Below are positions 16,830 to 25,439 of a stretch of DNA of 39,663 nt, in pieces (the first letter of the stretch is position 1; the number at the start of each line of letters is the position of its first letter). The translations under genes were made by a program, and so were the position numbers. The stretch lies in NCBI GenBank assembly GCA_021777355.1, contig JAJYDO010000006.1, positions 1 through 39,663 of the forward strand, written 5' to 3'. This stretch comes from Actinomycetes bacterium. GTDB lineage: Bacteria; Actinomycetota; Acidimicrobiia; Acidimicrobiales; JABEUL01. The notes under the pieces were generated by a model. It ran no database searches. It was not told the DNA's origin and was given only the letters and a program-made list of their open reading frames with translations.

Positions 16830-17658
16830 TTACGCCTTGTCCTGCAGGGACTCCCGTCGGCACTCCCGCCACAGTTCCGGGAACTGAACGTTTCCTGTAC
16901 CTGTGTGCAAACTGAGGGTTGTAGAGATGGCTTCTTTTCTCACTTATCTGAGATAATACATCTCCGACGATGACAAGTACTGTAGTCGTGGCTCCAATGT
17001 CTTTGATGGTCTGAGCCAATTTGCCAACCGTGGTAAGTGCAAATGTTTCATCTGGCCATGTGGCACGATAAATTACGGCAGCCGGTGAATCCTCGCCATA
17101 AATAGATGGCGGGTTCAGAAGTTGTTCCTGTAAGGCGACTGGCCTTGCTGCAGAGAGAAATACAGCCATGGTCGCACCAGTTGAGGCAAAAGTGGCGATG
17201 TCTTCGGTCTCAGGCATCGATGCCTTGGTCCTTGAGGCCAAGCGTGTCATTACGACAGATTGAGAAAGACCTGGAATAGTCAGTTCCCTTCCCAATATTG
17301 CAGCACTTGCACTAACGGAGGTCACACCAGGGACTATCTCAAAATCTCTTTCATTTTGAATACACCAGTCAATCTGTTCCTGCATTGCTCCGTATATAGA
17401 CGGATCTCCTGAGTGCAGCCTCACAATTCGTGAACTTCTATGAGATTCATAAATTTTTAAAACATCCTCAAGCGTCATTCCGGCAGAGTCATAAATCTGA
17501 GCATTTTTGGAACCATGTTCAAGGAGTGATTCAGGAACTAGCGAAGAAGCCCAAATTATTACTTTTGCCTCGCCAAGCCTCTTGGCGCCCCGAAGTGTGA
17601 TTAGGTCGCTGGCACCGGGTCCTGCCCCAACAAAAGATATTAAGGTACTTTCTTCCAC
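16819..17658 (-). CDS. cobM: CobM/CbiF, (cobalt-)precorrin-4 C11-methyltransferase
   Basis: A 279-residue SAM-dependent tetrapyrrole methylase that adds the C-11 methyl group. Typical motifs are ISFVGAGPGASDLITLRGA at the N-terminus, IIWASSLVPE, LHSGDPSIYGAMQEQ near 81 and VPGVTSVSASAAILGREL near 108. The assignment to CobM/CbiF rather than another methylase rests on the SLVPE and SGDPSIYGA blocks and on length. The last ~20 residues (after HRYRKRS) are Gly/Pro/Val rich and look like an extension; the cbiD reading frame overlaps the final 11 bases. Three bases separate it from cobI upstream. Confidence 0.92.
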   Translation of the reverse strand: MEESTLISFVGAGPGASDLITLRGAKRLGEAKVIIWASSLVPESLLEHGSKNAQIYDSAGMTLEDVLKIYESHRSSRIVRLHSGDPSIYGAMQEQIDWCIQNERDFEIVPGVTSVSASAAILGRELTIPGLSQSVVMTRLASRTKASMPETEDIATFASTGATMAVFLSAARPVALQEQLLNPPSIYGEDSPAAVIYRATWPDETFALTTVGKLAQTIKDIGATTTVLVIVGDVLSQISEKRSHLYNPQFAHRYRKRSVPGTVAGVPTGVPAGQGVNES

Positions 17659-17661
17659 TTT

Positions 17662-18414
17662 TTAGCTCTCTTCTTTATTTTCTTCACGTATAGGGGGCAC
17701 AATCATCGTGGCGAGATAACCCACGTCCCGGCCCTCAAAAGCAGCGGCCGAACCTAAGAACTCACCTTCAATTCCAAGCTTTTCCCCTGCAACTGCCTCT
17801 TTTAATCTATTCCTTTTTTTAAGCTCATCAATTATTGACGGGAACTCACGTCCGCCTTTGTAGATCACTACGGAAGTATTGGCCGTGTCTAGAGCTTCCA
17901 AAAGTTTTGTCTTGGAATTATGTGCCGTGACTAAATAAAGCGCTTCTTCTTGATCGCTAAGTACCAAAGAAAACCTTGAAGCTAATGCTTGGAAGGCCAT
18001 GATCCCAGGAACGGTCTCGATTAATAGAGACGGGATCATCTTTTTAATTTCGTTGGAAAATGAAGTAAAAGTCGAGTATAGGTGAGGATCTCCAAGCGTG
18101 ATAAGGGCCACGTTTTGTCCTTCTTTTAAGCTCATTGCAATGTTTTGTGCAGCATCTCTGTATGCATGAGATGAACTACCGTCCATTGGGATTATTACCC
18201 TGTCAATTGATCTCTCAGGAAGGTATCCCTCTTCAATTGCACGCAAAACCGTAGCTTCCGCCCTTCCTACCTCCAGGTTGTTAGCACAAGGTGCCACTAC
18301 CCTGGCTGCCTCTTTCAAGGCTGTTATCGCCTCAATCGTTAAATATTTTGGCTCGCCCGGACCTACTCCAATTCCAATTAATTTACCGATTCGATCTGAA
18401 ATATTGTCTGACAT
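17662..18414 (-). CDS. cobI: CobI/CbiL, (cobalt-)precorrin-2 C20-methyltransferase
   Basis: A 250-residue methylase that adds the C-20 methyl group to (cobalt-)precorrin-2. The motifs are LIGIGVGPGEPKYLTIEAI near residue 12, NVALITLGDPHLYSTFTSF near 104 and VPGIMAFQALASRF near 134. GDPHLYST is characteristic of CobI/CbiL. In mycobacteria CobI is fused to CobJ; here CobI stands alone and CobJ is fused to CbiG instead. Gaps of four and three bases separate it from cobB and cobM. Confidence 0.92.
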   Translation of the reverse strand: MSDNISDRIGKLIGIGVGPGEPKYLTIEAITALKEAARVVAPCANNLEVGRAEATVLRAIEEGYLPERSIDRVIIPMDGSSSHAYRDAAQNIAMSLKEGQNVALITLGDPHLYSTFTSFSNEIKKMIPSLLIETVPGIMAFQALASRFSLVLSDQEEALYLVTAHNSKTKLLEALDTANTSVVIYKGGREFPSIIDELKKRNRLKEAVAGEKLGIEGEFLGSAAAFEGRDVGYLATMIVPPIREENKEES

Positions 18415-18418
18415 AGCG

Positions 18419-19816
18419 TTATTCCACGTTATCTAAATATGCTTTGGCACTTTTTACAAACTGCTCGGCAATGTGCGGGGTAGTCCCAATATGGAGGTGC
18501 AAAAAGCTTGCAAAAAGCCGAGGGGTGGCAAATCCTGTTAGGAACATCCCACTCCTCCCAAAAGAACTAGTGTCTTGGCCGCCCGGGTTAGTTATGCTGT
18601 AGTGAAATTCATGGCCCAAAACAACGGTATCTTTAGTTCCAATCGGACAATCTTGCAAAAGTCTTACCCGCCTGTAGCCGAGTTTTAACTTGTTGGCAAA
18701 GTTGCTCCTGCAGTTAATAACTCCTACCATCTCTACGTCATCCAGTCTCTTTGAAAGGTATAAAAGACCGCCGCACTCGGCCCAGATTGGAATACCACCC
18801 ATGGCAAGTGATTTTACGGCTCTCTTTAGGGGTTTATTCTCACCTAGCTCGCTAGCGTAAACCTCGGGGAAACCGCCACCAAAAATTAGTCCGGACAAGT
18901 TTTCTGGGAGCGATTCATCGCGCATTGGATCAAATGGAATAAGTTCGGCACCGGCCTTTGCAAGCATCTCCAAGTTCTCTGGATAGTTAAAAGAAAATGC
19001 CTTTCCCGACGCGTATCCGATATTAACTTTGCCCAAGCGCTGTGGCTCTTGAATCGGCGCCGAGGGGACTTTGAGAGGTGCCGAGGATTTGGCTATTGCC
19101 TCTAATTCTAAAAGATTCACCGAGCCGATGATGGCGTTTTTTATTTTAGAGATCTTCTCTTTAATCTCAGATGGATTCTCAATTACTGGAACTAAACCTA
19201 AATGGCGATCTTTTAGAGTCATTTCGGGATCTCTTTTGATTGCGCCAATTACGCGAATCCCAAGGGGCAAAAGAGCGTTTCTTAGAGATGACTCGTGGGC
19301 ATCTGATCCCACTTGGTTCAAAATAATTCCTGCCACATTTATCTCGGCATTCCATTTGGAAACTCCGTTGACTAAAGGCGCAATGGTTGAAGACATTGAC
19401 CTTGCATCTACAACCAATATGACCGGTGACTTAGTCAGGCTTGCCACATGGGCAGTTGAGCTCATTGGGATCTGACCTATGGCGAAGTCGGCATTCAAGT
19501 CGTCTCGGTCTCGTAGAAGCTCCGTGCCGTCAAAAAGACCCATTGCGCCTTCAATTATCAATAAGTCGCTGTCTTTGGAGGCGTTTTTTGCCAACTGGGC
19601 AATAAATTGTGGGCCGGAAATAAATGGATCTAAGTTGCAGCCGGGTTTTGAGATAGCCAAGGAGTGGTAGGAAGGGTCGATGAAATCCGGGCCCACTTTG
19701 GCGCCTGCAACTTTAAGTCCTTTCGCCGTGAAAGCTGCCATTAACCCGGTTGCAATGGTGGTTTTCCCGGCTCCGGATCCCAGTGCGGCTATTACTACCC
19801 TGGGTGGAAGGTACAT
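18419..19816 (-). CDS. cobB: CobB/CbiA, cobyrinate a,c-diamide synthase
   Basis: A 465-residue glutamine- and ATP-dependent amidase that converts cobyrinate to its a,c-diamide. The N-terminal dethiobiotin-synthetase-like domain has the P-loop ALGSGAGKTTIATGL (residues 10-24) and DFIDPSYH near 44; the C-terminal class I glutamine amidotransferase domain has GLIFGGGFPEVYA near 308, the nucleophile in WAECGGLLYLS near 342 and the His region GHEFHYS near 399. It follows cobO by three bases. In the cobalt-early route the substrate already contains cobalt; in the late route it would be hydrogenobyrinate, and both chelatase types are encoded here. Confidence 0.94.
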   Translation of the reverse strand: MYLPPRVVIAALGSGAGKTTIATGLMAAFTAKGLKVAGAKVGPDFIDPSYHSLAISKPGCNLDPFISGPQFIAQLAKNASKDSDLLIIEGAMGLFDGTELLRDRDDLNADFAIGQIPMSSTAHVASLTKSPVILVVDARSMSSTIAPLVNGVSKWNAEINVAGIILNQVGSDAHESSLRNALLPLGIRVIGAIKRDPEMTLKDRHLGLVPVIENPSEIKEKISKIKNAIIGSVNLLELEAIAKSSAPLKVPSAPIQEPQRLGKVNIGYASGKAFSFNYPENLEMLAKAGAELIPFDPMRDESLPENLSGLIFGGGFPEVYASELGENKPLKRAVKSLAMGGIPIWAECGGLLYLSKRLDDVEMVGVINCRSNFANKLKLGYRRVRLLQDCPIGTKDTVVLGHEFHYSITNPGGQDTSSFGRSGMFLTGFATPRLFASFLHLHIGTTPHIAEQFVKSAKAYLDNVE

Positions 19817-19819
19817 TTT

Positions 19820-20344
19820 TTAATACTCTATTCCCTTTTTTGCTCGAATTCCCTGATCATAAGCGTGCTTTATCTTTTTCATCTCCGTGACGGTGTCAGC
19901 AATTTCAACTAAATCCTCAGGGGCATTTCGACCTGTAATGATTACATTAGTCTTTGGAGCCCTGTTGGAAATTGCCTCAACGACAGCTTCAACTGGCACC
20001 CAGCCATATGAAACTGCATAAGTCAGTTCATCCAGAATCAAAAGGTCATAGTTTCCCGACGAAAGCTTTTCCTTAGCCACCGAAAATGCGTGTTTTCCCT
20101 TGGCCACGGTCTCGTCCATATCGGTTGACTCCCAAGTAAATCCATCTCCCAAGGTGTGCCACTCAATTTCAAGGTGTTCTGCCAGTTTGCGCTCGCCAAC
20201 TTTCCATTTTCCGCTCTTGACGAACTGAATTACCCCAACTTTCCATCCCCTGGCCCATGCCCTTCCCATGACGCCAAATGCTGCCGAGGACTTGCCTTTG
20301 CCATGTCCGGTATTTAAAAGTACTATCGAATCAACCTTGCCCAT
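19820..20344 (-). CDS. cobO: CobO, corrinoid adenosyltransferase
   Basis: A 174-residue ATP:corrinoid adenosyltransferase of the CobA/CobO type that attaches the 5'-deoxyadenosyl group to Co(I) corrinoids. The P-loop is at the N-terminus (NTGHGKGKSSAAFG, residues 11-24), followed by GVIQFVKSGKW, LILDELTYAVSYGW near 97 and VIITGRNAPEDLVEIADTVTEM near 125. It is the first gene of the leftward arm. ATG at 20344 has no Shine-Dalgarno; TAGCGT (20356-20351) lies exactly six bases before it, suggesting a leaderless mRNA. Its first ~45 bases overlap the + strand promoter of the cobU riboswitch transcript, so the two divergent promoters are interlocked. Confidence 0.94.
   Translation of the reverse strand: MGKVDSIVLLNTGHGKGKSSAAFGVMGRAWARGWKVGVIQFVKSGKWKVGERKLAEHLEIEWHTLGDGFTWESTDMDETVAKGKHAFSVAKEKLSSGNYDLLILDELTYAVSYGWVPVEAVVEAISNRAPKTNVIITGRNAPEDLVEIADTVTEMKKIKHAYDQGIRAKKGIEY
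20298..20326 (+). promoter_or_regulatory. Sigma70-like promoter for the riboswitch-cobU transcript, inside cobO
   Basis: TTGCCA at 20298-20303 and TACTAT at 20321-20326 are separated by exactly 17 bases, five of six and five of six matches to the usual -35 and -10 boxes. A start near 20333 would give a leader of about 250 bases that contains the whole cobalamin riboswitch. The promoter lies within the 5' coding part of cobO on the opposite strand, and the leader would be antisense to the first few cobO codons. Confidence 0.6.
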
Positions 20345-20356
20345 GCTTAGACGCTA
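20345..20356 (-). promoter_or_regulatory. Candidate leaderless -10 element for cobO
   Basis: Reading the - strand, TAGCGT (20356-20351) is followed by six bases and then the cobO ATG. No Shine-Dalgarno lies in front of the start and no good -35 was found. It fits the TANNNT-N6-start pattern seen at four other genes here. If real, the leftward arm carries no leader and so no riboswitch. Confidence 0.5.
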
Positions 20357-20359
20357 GTG

Positions 20360-20505
20360 TGTTTTATGTAGATCAGGGAACCCGGTGAGAATCCGGGGCT
20401 GTCCCGCAACAGTATCCGAGTAGTAAATCCCACATGCCACGGCCAAATCGGCGGGAAGGCGGGAGGAACGATGAGACGGAAGCCTGGAGACCTGAGCGAC
20501 ATTTA
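20360..20505 (+). ncRNA. Cobalamin riboswitch upstream of cobU
   Basis: The conserved core of the B12 riboswitch is plainly present on the + strand: GGGAACCCGGTGAGAATCC at 20376-20394, GGGGCTGTCCCGCAAC at 20395-20410, GCCACGG at 20446-20452, CGGGAAGGC in 20452-20460, GATGAGACGGAAGCC in 20470-20484 and the B12-box-like CCTGGAGACCTG at 20483-20494. Outer boundaries are approximate. It should bind a cobalamin and lower expression of the rightward cobU-cobN arm. The mechanism is not certain: no strong terminator was seen, while the CCGGCCGG palindrome at 20562-20569 overlaps the GGAGG ribosome site of cobU, so translational control is more likely. Confidence 0.93.
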
Positions 20506-20583
20506 GGAGAAGTGACGCGTGGACGTCGAAAATTTTAGCTATTTGAATTTACTGGTTATTCCCGGCCGGAGGCAGGTTTAGAC

Positions 20584-21144
20584 ATGTCCCTGGTGCTGGC
20601 CGTAGGTGGAATAAAGTCGGGAAAAACTCATTTTTGCGAAGAGCTTTTAGCTCAATATAGCCGGGTAGGCTACTTTGCCACCGCCCCGACAAGCTGGGCC
20701 GATGAAGCCAAATTTCATGAGAGAATCAAAGCTCACCAGGCATCGCGCCCGGCTACGTTTGAGACAATTGAAGTTGGCGACAATCCCGAAGATCTGCCTG
20801 AGCTCCTTAGGAATTTTGAGGGACCTGTTCTAGTTGATTCAGTCGGCACCTGGATAAGCGCACTTTACGAGAAAAATTCAGGTCGAGGCTACCAAAGTCA
20901 CTGTAGGTCATTTTTAGACGCTCTGGATTCGCGTAATGGCCTTAGCGTAATCGTGTCAGAAGAAGTTGGGCTTTCGCTCCACGGAGCTAACGAGATCTCC
21001 AGGGACTTTGTGGACAAAGTTGGAGCACTTAACCAAGAAATCGCAAAAATAGCAGATTCAGTTTTTCTTATAGTGGCAGGCAGGGCGGTTCCATTGATGA
21101 AACTAGAAGATCTTCGAGAAAGTTCTCGCCTTGGGAACCTTTAG
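20584..21144 (+). CDS. cobU: CobU/CobP, adenosylcobinamide kinase / guanylyltransferase
   Basis: A 186-residue bifunctional enzyme that phosphorylates adenosylcobinamide and then transfers GMP to it. The P-loop is LAVGGIKSGKTHFCEEL (residues 5-21); the His in HERIKAHQASRP near 45 corresponds to the guanylylated residue region, and VDSVGTWISAL near 85 and IVSEEVGLSL near 119 are family blocks. It starts 84 bases or so after the riboswitch, with GGAGG at 20568-20572. Its last 14 bases overlap the likely TTG start of cobS. It opens the rightward arm. Confidence 0.93.
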   Translation: MSLVLAVGGIKSGKTHFCEELLAQYSRVGYFATAPTSWADEAKFHERIKAHQASRPATFETIEVGDNPEDLPELLRNFEGPVLVDSVGTWISALYEKNSGRGYQSHCRSFLDALDSRNGLSVIVSEEVGLSLHGANEISRDFVDKVGALNQEIAKIADSVFLIVAGRAVPLMKLEDLRESSRLGNL

Positions 21145-21955
21145 AGACTTTTTTTCCGCTTGGGGCTTTCTCACGGTTCTTGGAGGGTCCAAGGAAATTC
21201 GACCCGGAGCGAGAAGATGGTGGTGGCTGGTTGGCCTTATCATTGGAAGTTGTCAAGGAGCAATATATTATTTTGTTTCCAGTTACTTTGGAACCATTAT
21301 CGGTGCTGCTATGGGACTTGGGATAGGTGCTTTAATCACCGGTTTTTTACATTTCGACGGTTTAATTGACTGCGCGGATGGCCTGATACCCCCCATGGAG
21401 AAATCAAGGCGGCTAGAAGTAATGAAAGATCCCAGATCCGGAGCATTTGGCGTGATTGCTTTGGTATTTGTGGTTTTAATTCAATTTTCTGCAGTTATTA
21501 CATTGCCCCACTGTTTGCTGGTTATTTTGCTCTTTGGCGGAATTTTCACGGTCTCTAGGACTTTGATGTCACTTACTATGACTTTTTTCAAAAATGTTAG
21601 CAAAGCATCCATTGCCAATCATTTTGAGGTTGAAAAAGACGGGGAGAATGCAGGTAGTTCTTTTGAGAGAGAACTAAGGAAAAAAGGCGGATTTTTGGCC
21701 TTCGAAATTTTAGGGTTGAGCGCCAGCCTGGTTTTACTTGGTGTAGGAAATTATTTAATGATGAAACATTACGGTGCGAGTATGAATCTCTTTGTGGTCC
21801 ACTTTGTGTTCACATTTTTCTTTGTTGTAATTGGCGGCGTAGGAGTAGCGCTATTTTCAAAAAAAAAGCTGGGAGGATATTCCGGCGATGTATTAGGTGC
21901 CATTGGCGTAACTTGTGAGACTTTTGGATTAGTTGCAAGTTGTCTCAAGTGGTAG
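21131..21955 (+). CDS. cobS: CobS/CobV, adenosylcobinamide-GDP ribazoletransferase
   Basis: A 274-residue integral membrane enzyme that joins adenosylcobinamide-GDP to alpha-ribazole to form the complete cofactor. The metal-binding Asp motif is GFLHFDGLIDCADGL near residue 75, followed by KDPRSGAFGVIAL near 97. Five to six hydrophobic helices are visible. The only reasonable start is TTG at 21131, inside the 3' end of cobU; the N-terminus MGTFRDFFSAWGFLTVLG fits the family. The C-terminal Asp-containing segment (GGYSGDVLGA near 254) is also typical. Confidence 0.93.
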   Translation: MGTFRDFFSAWGFLTVLGGSKEIRPGARRWWWLVGLIIGSCQGAIYYFVSSYFGTIIGAAMGLGIGALITGFLHFDGLIDCADGLIPPMEKSRRLEVMKDPRSGAFGVIALVFVVLIQFSAVITLPHCLLVILLFGGIFTVSRTLMSLTMTFFKNVSKASIANHFEVEKDGENAGSSFERELRKKGGFLAFEILGLSASLVLLGVGNYLMMKHYGASMNLFVVHFVFTFFFVVIGGVGVALFSKKKLGGYSGDVLGAIGVTCETFGLVASCLKW

Positions 21956-21971
21956 TAAGAGAGGTTTTTTG

Positions 21972-22958
21972 ATGGAAATTGTGCTTTCAGGTGTCGGAGT
22001 GTTAGGCGATGCGGCCGTTGGAGAGAAGTTCCAAGGCAGATTTCATCCAGTTGGGATCTATGGCAAAGCCATGGAATTAATTGAGAAATTAATTTACAGA
22101 GATGACGTCAAAGCAGGGATTTTATATTTATCCATTGGAATCGGTCTTTCTGGTACTCCAATCTATGGATTAAATAAACTATTGGGGCCATTAAAATCGG
22201 TCAAAGTATTTGGAGTAAAACTGGATCGCCTGATTGGAATTCCGTTTTTCCTTTGGCTGGTTAGTGGCGGCTGGCAATTGGGAAAAGTTGCAAATCAAAT
22301 TGGCGAGTATTTAGAAAATGGTGATTTGGATAAGGCAAGAGGCCAATTGCCATCTTTGGTTGGAAGAGAACTAAGTGGACTTGACCTAAGCCGACTTTCA
22401 AGCGCTGCCATTGAATCAGTCGCTGAGAATTCAGTCGATGCTTTAGTGGCACCGCATTTTTATTCCACTTTATTTGGCTCCTTTGGATCGCTTGGTTATA
22501 GGGCTGTAAATACCTTAGATGCCATGGTAGGAAGACGCAACGAGCGATATGAAAACTTTGGGAAAGCTTCTGCGAAAGCAGATGATGTACTCAACTATGT
22601 GCCGGCTAGATTGGCAGTTATCTCAGTAATTGCCCTAAGGCCCAAAAAGGCAGTACAGATTCTTAGAAGCATTGCTAAGACTTCTCATGGCCACCCTTCT
22701 CCAAATTCAGGAGTAATTGAGGCGGCCTTTGCCGGTGCTCTTGATATTGAAATTGGAGGCGAAGTTTCATATGAAGGAAGAATTGAAAAGAGACCTGTCT
22801 TGGGATTTGGTCAAAAGCCGTCGCCAAATGATATTAAAAAAGCAACCAAGTTACTTTTTGATATGGAACTGTTTTTTGGGATTGCCTCGGTTTTTTCGCC
22901 GCTGATCTTTCCTGTGGCCAAGATAATTAGAAGACTCTCAAAGCAGGTACTTAAATGA
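21972..22958 (+). CDS. cbiB: CobD/CbiB, adenosylcobinamide-phosphate synthase
   Basis: A 328-residue membrane protein that attaches (R)-1-amino-2-propanol or its phosphate to adenosylcobyric acid. Family blocks are FHPVGIYGKAMELIE near residue 27, ESVAENSVDALVAPHFYS near 152, NTLDAMVGRRNERYENFG near 183 and GHPSPNSGVIEAAFAGAL near 231. The start is ATG at 21972, with AAGAGAGG at good spacing; the frame is open back to 21933 but that would overlap cobS and add residues unlike the family. Its stop overlaps the cobC start as ATGA. The CobD name here follows the Pseudomonas denitrificans usage, not the Salmonella decarboxylase. Confidence 0.93.
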   Translation: MEIVLSGVGVLGDAAVGEKFQGRFHPVGIYGKAMELIEKLIYRDDVKAGILYLSIGIGLSGTPIYGLNKLLGPLKSVKVFGVKLDRLIGIPFFLWLVSGGWQLGKVANQIGEYLENGDLDKARGQLPSLVGRELSGLDLSRLSSAAIESVAENSVDALVAPHFYSTLFGSFGSLGYRAVNTLDAMVGRRNERYENFGKASAKADDVLNYVPARLAVISVIALRPKKAVQILRSIAKTSHGHPSPNSGVIEAAFAGALDIEIGGEVSYEGRIEKRPVLGFGQKPSPNDIKKATKLLFDMELFFGIASVFSPLIFPVAKIIRRLSKQVLK

Positions 22959-23926
22959 GCTCCAATACCTCCAATTTGAAATCTCCCGAGATATCCTTTT
23001 TGGAGATGGCTCACGGCGATAGATCCTATGAGCTGGCAAAGGAAAAAGGAATTGACCCTGATTCTATTTTGGATTTAAGTGCAAGCCTGAATCCATTGGC
23101 TCCTGATATTGCTTCAATGGCACGAAAATACCTTTCGTCCCTAAGCCGCTATCCAGACTCTTATGCCGCACAGTGCCAACTGGCGGACGCCATCGGGGTA
23201 TCACCTGAGCGTTTAATTTTGACTAACGGAGGAAGCGAAGCTATTTCTCTGGTTGCAACACTTAAACCTGAAGGACAAGTAATCGAGCCTGAGTTTTCAC
23301 TTTATAGGCGCCATTTAAAAACAGTTGGAAAATCTTTTCCAATTTGGCGATCTAATCCATCGAACCCTTTGGGAAAGTTGTTAGACGCTTCACAAAAGGC
23401 AGACATATATGATGAAGCATTTTACCAATTAGCTACTGGCACTTGGTCTAGAGGGGCATTTGAAAAAGATGCATTTATTCTGGGTTCTCTGACAAAATTA
23501 TTTGCCTGCCCCGGTTTGAGAGTGGGCTACATAATTTCTCCTGATGAAAATTTAGCCGCTACAATAAGAGATCTTCAGCCCAAATGGTCCGTGGGGTCAC
23601 TGGCGCTTTCTCTGATCCCTGATTTAATTGAGCTTGCTACAAATGAGATGAAACATTGGGCGCAAGGGATTAAAGAGCTTAGAACTAGTTTATTCTCACT
23701 TTTTTGCTCATTTGGGTATACGCCTTTTGATTCAGATGCAAACTATATTGTGGTCCCAGGTGCCAGACACCTAATTGGGCCGCTTGCAGATAAAGGAATA
23801 TTTGTAAGAGACGCTAAGAGCTTCGGCCTTGATGCCATTCGCGTGGCAGTGCCAAACAATGACGGCCAAATTAGGCTTCTAACCGCATTAAAAGAGATAT
23901 GTAATGAAACTAGGGCAAATGGCTAG
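22955..23926 (+). CDS. cobC: CobC-type PLP enzyme (L-threonine-O-3-phosphate decarboxylase-like)
   Basis: A 323-residue fold-type I PLP enzyme related to histidinol-phosphate aminotransferase. The PLP lysine lies in GSLTKLFACPGLRVGY near residue 176, LTNGGSEAISL is near 88, and the N-terminal HGDRSYELAKEKG and LDLSASLNPLAP segments match CobC/CobD decarboxylases, which make aminopropanol phosphate for the cobinamide side arm. At 323 residues it is a little shorter than many relatives, and the usual YDEAF (here IYDEAF near 150) is present. It is coupled to cbiB upstream and overlaps cobQ downstream by 23 bases. The neighbour cbiB uses its product. Confidence 0.88.
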   Translation: MSSNTSNLKSPEISFLEMAHGDRSYELAKEKGIDPDSILDLSASLNPLAPDIASMARKYLSSLSRYPDSYAAQCQLADAIGVSPERLILTNGGSEAISLVATLKPEGQVIEPEFSLYRRHLKTVGKSFPIWRSNPSNPLGKLLDASQKADIYDEAFYQLATGTWSRGAFEKDAFILGSLTKLFACPGLRVGYIISPDENLAATIRDLQPKWSVGSLALSLIPDLIELATNEMKHWAQGIKELRTSLFSLFCSFGYTPFDSDANYIVVPGARHLIGPLADKGIFVRDAKSFGLDAIRVAVPNNDGQIRLLTALKEICNETRANG

Positions 23927-25439
23927 ATCCGGCAATTTAAAAGGAGCGCTTCATATTGGCGGCACAGGAAGCGACGTCGGCAAGAGCATATTAGTAACGG
24001 GGTTGTGTAGAGCCTTTTTGAGAAAAGGCTTTAAAGTCGCGCCATTTAAAGGTCAGAATATGGCCTTGAATGCAGAAGTCACCGATGAGGGAGGCGAAAT
24101 AGGCAGAGCTCAAGGCCTCCAAGCCATGGCGTGTCAAATTAGGGCAAGTGTTGACATGAATCCAGTACTTTTAAAGCCAAAGGGCCAAAGTATAAGCCAG
24201 CTAATAGTGAGAGGAAAAGTAGCAGGCGAAATCGATGCCAAAGAGTATCAGATTAAAAAGAAAGAACTTTCTGCCACTGTTGATGAGAGCTTTTCAAATT
24301 TATGGAAAAACTTCGATTTGATTGTCGCAGAAGGTGCCGGTTCAGTTGCAGAAATTAACCTAAAAGGTGTTGATCTGGCTAATCTGGGGCTTGCACAAAG
24401 GCTCGGAGTTAATTCTGTTTTAGCTGCGGATATTGATAGAGGCGGAGTATTTGCTTCAATATATGGCACATGGGCGTTAGTGGATAAAGAAGCTCAAAAA
24501 ATGCTTAAAGGATATGTCATAAATAAATTTAGGGGAGATATATCTTTAGTAAAAGATGGCTTAAGTGATTTTGACAAATTGGTTAAAATAAAAAACTTGG
24601 GAATTTTACCTTACCTTGCGAGAAGCGGCTTAGACGGTGAAGACTCAAGTTCTCTTAGCCAAATCGAAATACCTCTGCATAATGAGGTTTCTAAAGTTCT
24701 CTTAGATGTGGCAATTATAGGCTTTCCGACAATTTCAAACATAAGTGACTTTGATCCACTTCGTTGCGAAAAAGGTGTCCGGATTAGATATATTCGGCAC
24801 TTGAGCCAACTTGGAGATCCCGACTTGATAATACTTCCGGGTTCCAAAGTTACGGTGAATGACTTGAATTGGCTTAAGTCCCAAAACGGAGACGAGTTAA
24901 TAAAAAAGGCATATTCCAACGGTTCTTTCATTTTAGGTATTTGCGGAGGTTTCCAGATGCTGGGAAAGTCAATTAAAGACGGCTTTGAGTCTGGGGTCGA
25001 AACTGCATCTGGACTCAATTTGATTGAAGCTGAAACGGTGTTTAGAAAAGAAAAAGTTGTAAAGAGAGTTTCAGGAAGTGCTAAGTCTCCATTTGGTGGC
25101 TTTGTCCCGTTTTTTGGATACCAGATCCATAATGGAGCAGTATTTGGGGAAAATGGATTCATTCAAATTAATGGCCAAGTAAATCTTGAAGGTTCCGTCT
25201 CTCAAGACGGTAGAATCTGGGCTACTTCTTGCCATGGTTTATTTGAAAATGACAAGTGGCGAAGCGACTTTTTAAATGCCGTTTCGCTGGAGCGAATTGG
25301 GTGCGAAACTTCGAAATTATTTAGTTATGCAAGTGTCCGTGAAGAGTGGATTAACTACTTGGCAGACTGGGTTGAGGACAATCTTGACCTTGATGAAATT
25401 CTTGGAATCGCTACAAGTTCCCCGATAGCAAGGATGTGA
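23904..25439 (+). CDS. cobQ: CobQ/CbiP, cobyric acid synthase
   Basis: A 511-residue glutamine-dependent amidase that amidates four side chains (b, d, e and g) of adenosylcobyrinate a,c-diamide. The N-terminal synthetase domain has GTGSDVGKSILVTGLCRAF near 20 and PFKGQNMALNAEVT near 47; the C-terminal amidotransferase domain has LILPGSKVTVNDL near 310, the nucleophile in GICGGFQMLG near 347 and the His in TSCHGLFEND near 445. Starts at ATG 23904 or ATG 23919 are both possible. The stop overlaps the cobN start as GTGA. Confidence 0.95.
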   Translation: MKLGQMARSGNLKGALHIGGTGSDVGKSILVTGLCRAFLRKGFKVAPFKGQNMALNAEVTDEGGEIGRAQGLQAMACQIRASVDMNPVLLKPKGQSISQLIVRGKVAGEIDAKEYQIKKKELSATVDESFSNLWKNFDLIVAEGAGSVAEINLKGVDLANLGLAQRLGVNSVLAADIDRGGVFASIYGTWALVDKEAQKMLKGYVINKFRGDISLVKDGLSDFDKLVKIKNLGILPYLARSGLDGEDSSSLSQIEIPLHNEVSKVLLDVAIIGFPTISNISDFDPLRCEKGVRIRYIRHLSQLGDPDLIILPGSKVTVNDLNWLKSQNGDELIKKAYSNGSFILGICGGFQMLGKSIKDGFESGVETASGLNLIEAETVFRKEKVVKRVSGSAKSPFGGFVPFFGYQIHNGAVFGENGFIQINGQVNLEGSVSQDGRIWATSCHGLFENDKWRSDFLNAVSLERIGCETSKLFSYASVREEWINYLADWVEDNLDLDEILGIATSSPIARM

